Part shown: one piece after another, positions 5,783 to 7,317 of the stretch | Position numbering within the stretch: the first letter of the stretch is position 1 | Layout: the number at the start of each line of letters is the position of its first letter | Source: Methanoregula sp. | GTDB taxonomy: Archaea; Halobacteriota; Methanomicrobia; Methanomicrobiales; Methanospirillaceae | Direction of reading: 5' to 3' | Assembly (NCBI GenBank): GCA_003157895.1 | Contig: PMKW01000035.1 | Span: forward strand, 1-7,317 | Length of the DNA stretch: 7,317 nucleotides | The notes under the pieces: model-generated | The model's input: the letters and a program-made list of their open reading frames with translations, nothing else | What the model was told of the DNA's origin: nothing | Database searches by the model: none | Program-made: the position numbers and the translations under genes

Positions 5783-5970
5783 CCTGACGGCAGGGGTAAT
5801 CGGAGGTTAAAATGGCTCCCGCTGAATGACTCTCAGGAAAGCCCATGAGGTACGGGGAATCTTTCGGGCGCAGGGGTGCCCCCACCTCTCCTATCCCTGC
5901 CAACGGTAACATGAGCCGGCGCAAGCCCGCAGGGAATCCTTGGGCGGGGGTTGGTACGGATATCCTTTTT
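5783..5970 (+). ncRNA. Candidate structured RNA of unknown class in the inhibitor spacer
   Basis: I do not recognise this RNA. GGCAGGGGUA (5789-5798) pairs with UAUCCCUGCC (5892-5901) to close a domain of 10 bp. Compatible inner helices are GGAG/CUCC (5802-5805/5816-5819), CUGA/UCAG (5822-5825/5833-5836), GAGGU/ACCUC (5847-5851/5884-5888) and GGGCG/UGCCC (5866-5870/5877-5881). A further hairpin at 5915-5930 has a GCAA tetraloop and one C-C mismatch. Two pairs are G-U and the GNRA loop exists only on this strand, which favours plus-strand RNA. It ends in GGAUAUCCUUUUUG, terminator-like. CCCUGC (5895-5900) can also pair with GCAGGG at 5929-5934, so a switch is possible. A GGAGG and ATG (5802-5814) open only MAPAE before a stop. 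It could be an independent RNA, a serpin leader or riboswitch, or a dispersed repeat; the limits are approximate. Confidence 0.4.
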
Positions 5971-6003
5971 GTCACTACAAAAAAAACCGCAGTCATCGCC
6001 ACC

Positions 6004-6010
6004 TATATTT
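6004..6010 (+). promoter_or_regulatory. TATA box of the serpin gene
   Basis: TATATTT is centred 27 bases before the serpin ATG at 6034, so transcription should start at or next to the ATG. With no clear Shine-Dalgarno between, a leaderless message is predicted. If so, the structured RNA upstream is not part of this shorter transcript. Confidence 0.5.
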
Positions 6011-6033
6011 CCCCGGTTGATAAACTGGTAAAT

Positions 6034-7317
6034 ATGAAACGAAACCATATCGGCATAGGAATTCTGGTCTCCATTCTCATCGCCGCTCTCCTGATATCAG
6101 GCTGCACTAACCCGGCGCAAAATCCCGCCGTGAAAACTTCACCAACAAGTTCCCCGCAGGAAACAAGTGTAATAACTCCGGTTCCCGGAACATCAGGTTC
6201 CGGGAATGCAGTGGAGGCGCAGTCCGTTGAAGCGGCAAACAACCGGTTTGCGTCAGACCTGTACATGACTCTTGCAAAAAACCCTGACAACGCCGGGCAT
6301 AACCTGTTTTACTCCCCGTTCTCCATCTCATCCGCACTTGCCATAACCGGCGAAGGGGCGAAGGGAAAAACCCGGGACGAGATCTTCACGGTATTCCACT
6401 TCCCCGGCAATGATACCGTCCGCGAGGAGGGATTTGCCAGGATCAATGAGGGGATTAATACCGCGGATACAGGGTATACCCTCAGTACAGCCAATGCACT
6501 CTGGGCAGAAAAGAGCTATCCCTTCCTCCCGGCATTTACCAGCATTGCCCGGAAGTATTATTCCGCTGAAGTAACGAACCTCGATTTCAAAAATACCCCG
6601 GAGGAATCCCGCGCAACGATCAACCAGTGGGTTGAACAGAAGACCGAGGATAAGATCCGCGATCTTTTGCCTTCCGGAAGTATCGATCCTCTGACACGGC
6701 TGGTCATCACCAATGCAGTCTACTTCAAGGGGACGTGGGCCGAGCCATTCGATCCCACCCTGACGAAAGAGGCGGATTTCCGGATCGGAACCGGCCCATC
6801 CGTAAAAGTCCAGATGATGGAGAACACTGGTTCCGGCGCGAGATACCCATACGCTGAAACGGACACTGTCCAGTATATCGAGCTGCCCTATATCTATAAT
6901 TCCACCAAAGCCCTGTCGATGATCGTTATCCTCCCGAAAGGCGATGACCTGAAACCCGCTGAGGCCGTCTTAAATGACAACAACCTGTCAGCCCTCCAGG
7001 GCTCCGCGGTTTCCCAGCGCGTGAATCTCTATCTCCCGAAATTCCGGATGGACACTGAATATAGTCTGCCCGAGACCCTGAGTGCAATGGGGATGCCCAC
7101 AGCATTTACCGGGGGGGCCGCGGATTTTTCCGGTATGGACGGGACAAAGAACCTTTACATCAGCGATGTCATCCACAAAGCGTTTATCGATGTGAACGAG
7201 GAAGGGACCGAGGCGGCGGCGGCGACTGCGGTTGTCATGGATCTGGCTATGGCTGCCCCGGGAGGAAATCCGCCGGTACCGGAGTTCCGGGCTGATCATC
7301 CGTTTGTTTTCCTGATC
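6034..7317 (+). CDS. Exported serpin (I4) lipoprotein, 3' end cut by window
   Basis: Serpins trap serine, and some cysteine, proteases by insertion of a cleaved reactive loop. The visible 428 residues lack only about the last 20. Residues 1-23 are a signal sequence with lipobox ISGC, so Cys24 should be lipidated, and 25-60 form a Thr/Ser/Pro-rich tether. The serpin fold starts near 66. Landmarks are NLFYSPFSISSAL (90-102), NAVYFKGTW (227-235) and the C-terminal ADHPFVFLI signature (420-428). The hinge EEGTEAAAAT (389-398) is the small-residue consensus of inhibitory serpins. Counting from P15 Gly391 puts P1 at Ala405 and P1' at Met406, suggesting an elastase- or subtilisin-like target, but the loop is about seven residues longer than in alpha-1-antitrypsin, so the true bond may lie elsewhere. 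ATG 6034 is chosen because it begins the signal sequence; the frame stays open upstream to 5830. It is divergent from the I42 inhibitor. Confidence 0.93.
   Translation, partial: MKRNHIGIGILVSILIAALLISGCTNPAQNPAVKTSPTSSPQETSVITPVPGTSGSGNAVEAQSVEAANNRFASDLYMTLAKNPDNAGHNLFYSPFSISSALAITGEGAKGKTRDEIFTVFHFPGNDTVREEGFARINEGINTADTGYTLSTANALWAEKSYPFLPAFTSIARKYYSAEVTNLDFKNTPEESRATINQWVEQKTEDKIRDLLPSGSIDPLTRLVITNAVYFKGTWAEPFDPTLTKEADFRIGTGPSVKVQMMENTGSGARYPYAETDTVQYIELPYIYNSTKALSMIVILPKGDDLKPAEAVLNDNNLSALQGSAVSQRVNLYLPKFRMDTEYSLPETLSAMGMPTAFTGGAADFSGMDGTKNLYISDVIHKAFIDVNEEGTEAAAATAVVMDLAMAAPGGNPPVPEFRADHPFVFLI

Noticed and set aside
5783..5970. Assignment of the spacer RNA to a known class (RNase P, SRP RNA, cobalamin, c-di-AMP or other riboswitch)
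   Set aside because: Only short strings such as GGAAAG, GGGAAUCC or GGUACGG resemble known motifs. The order and pairing of the conserved cores of those classes are not present.
5724..6002. 92-codon minus-strand frame (GTG start) across the inhibitor spacer
   Set aside because: It runs through T-tracts and the structured segment, ends in a Gly-rich stretch created by a GGAGGAGGGG run, and shows no domain. The opposite strand is open over much of the same GC-rich stretch, so openness has little weight. Conservation as protein would reverse this view.
1..7317. tRNA genes, CRISPR arrays, insertion sequences or att sites
   Set aside because: I saw no tRNA cloverleaf signature, no regularly spaced repeats, no transposase or integrase frame, and no terminal inverted repeats with target duplications.

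Overview
The window looks like chromosomal DNA from a methanogenic euryarchaeon, most likely of the Methanomicrobiales or a close relative. The grounds are an archaeal-type PEP synthase, TATA-box promoters placed for leaderless or short-leader transcripts, oligo-T tracts after genes, and exported lipoproteins with a lipobox Cys followed by a Thr/Ser/Pro/Gly-rich spacer. The family assignment is inference; the domain Archaea is well supported.

Layout. (1) 1-1266: the C-terminal half of phosphoenolpyruvate synthase (plus strand, cut by the window edge), perhaps followed by a tiny overlapping ORF (1263-1400). (2) 1401-1616: a T-rich intergenic stretch with several hairpins that probably ends the ppsA transcript and carries the promoter of the next gene. 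(3) 1617-4928: a metal-uptake locus on the plus strand. It holds a DtxR/MntR-type regulator, a 226-bp control region full of dyads with a clear TATA box, and then a tightly packed ABC transporter operon: substrate-binding lipoprotein (znuA-like), ATPase (znuC-like) and permease (znuB-like). (4) 4929-5099: spacer between convergent genes with an 8-bp-stem hairpin. (5) 5100-5579, minus strand: an exported chagasin-family (I42) cysteine-protease inhibitor-like lipoprotein. (6) 5580-6033: a divergent spacer with its own TATA-like block, a palindrome and a GC-rich segment that folds well as plus-strand RNA. (7) 6034 to the window end: an exported serpin (I4) lipoprotein, missing only about its last 20 residues.

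How the parts work together. The regulator probably adjusts transcription of the znuACB operon in response to metal, but half of its canonical DtxR/MntR metal ligands are replaced and it has a Cys/His-containing tail. The ATPase carries an unusual Cys/His cluster between Walker A and the Q-loop. Both oddities could be routes for zinc or another thiophilic metal to act on the system, though this is inference. The two divergent inhibitor lipoproteins would sit on the outer face of the cell membrane and could protect it from serine and cysteine proteases released by neighbouring bacteria. The most original candidate is the structured spacer RNA between the inhibitors: its fold uses two G-U pairs and a GNRA loop that exist only on the plus strand, and it is preceded by a promoter block almost identical to that of znuA.
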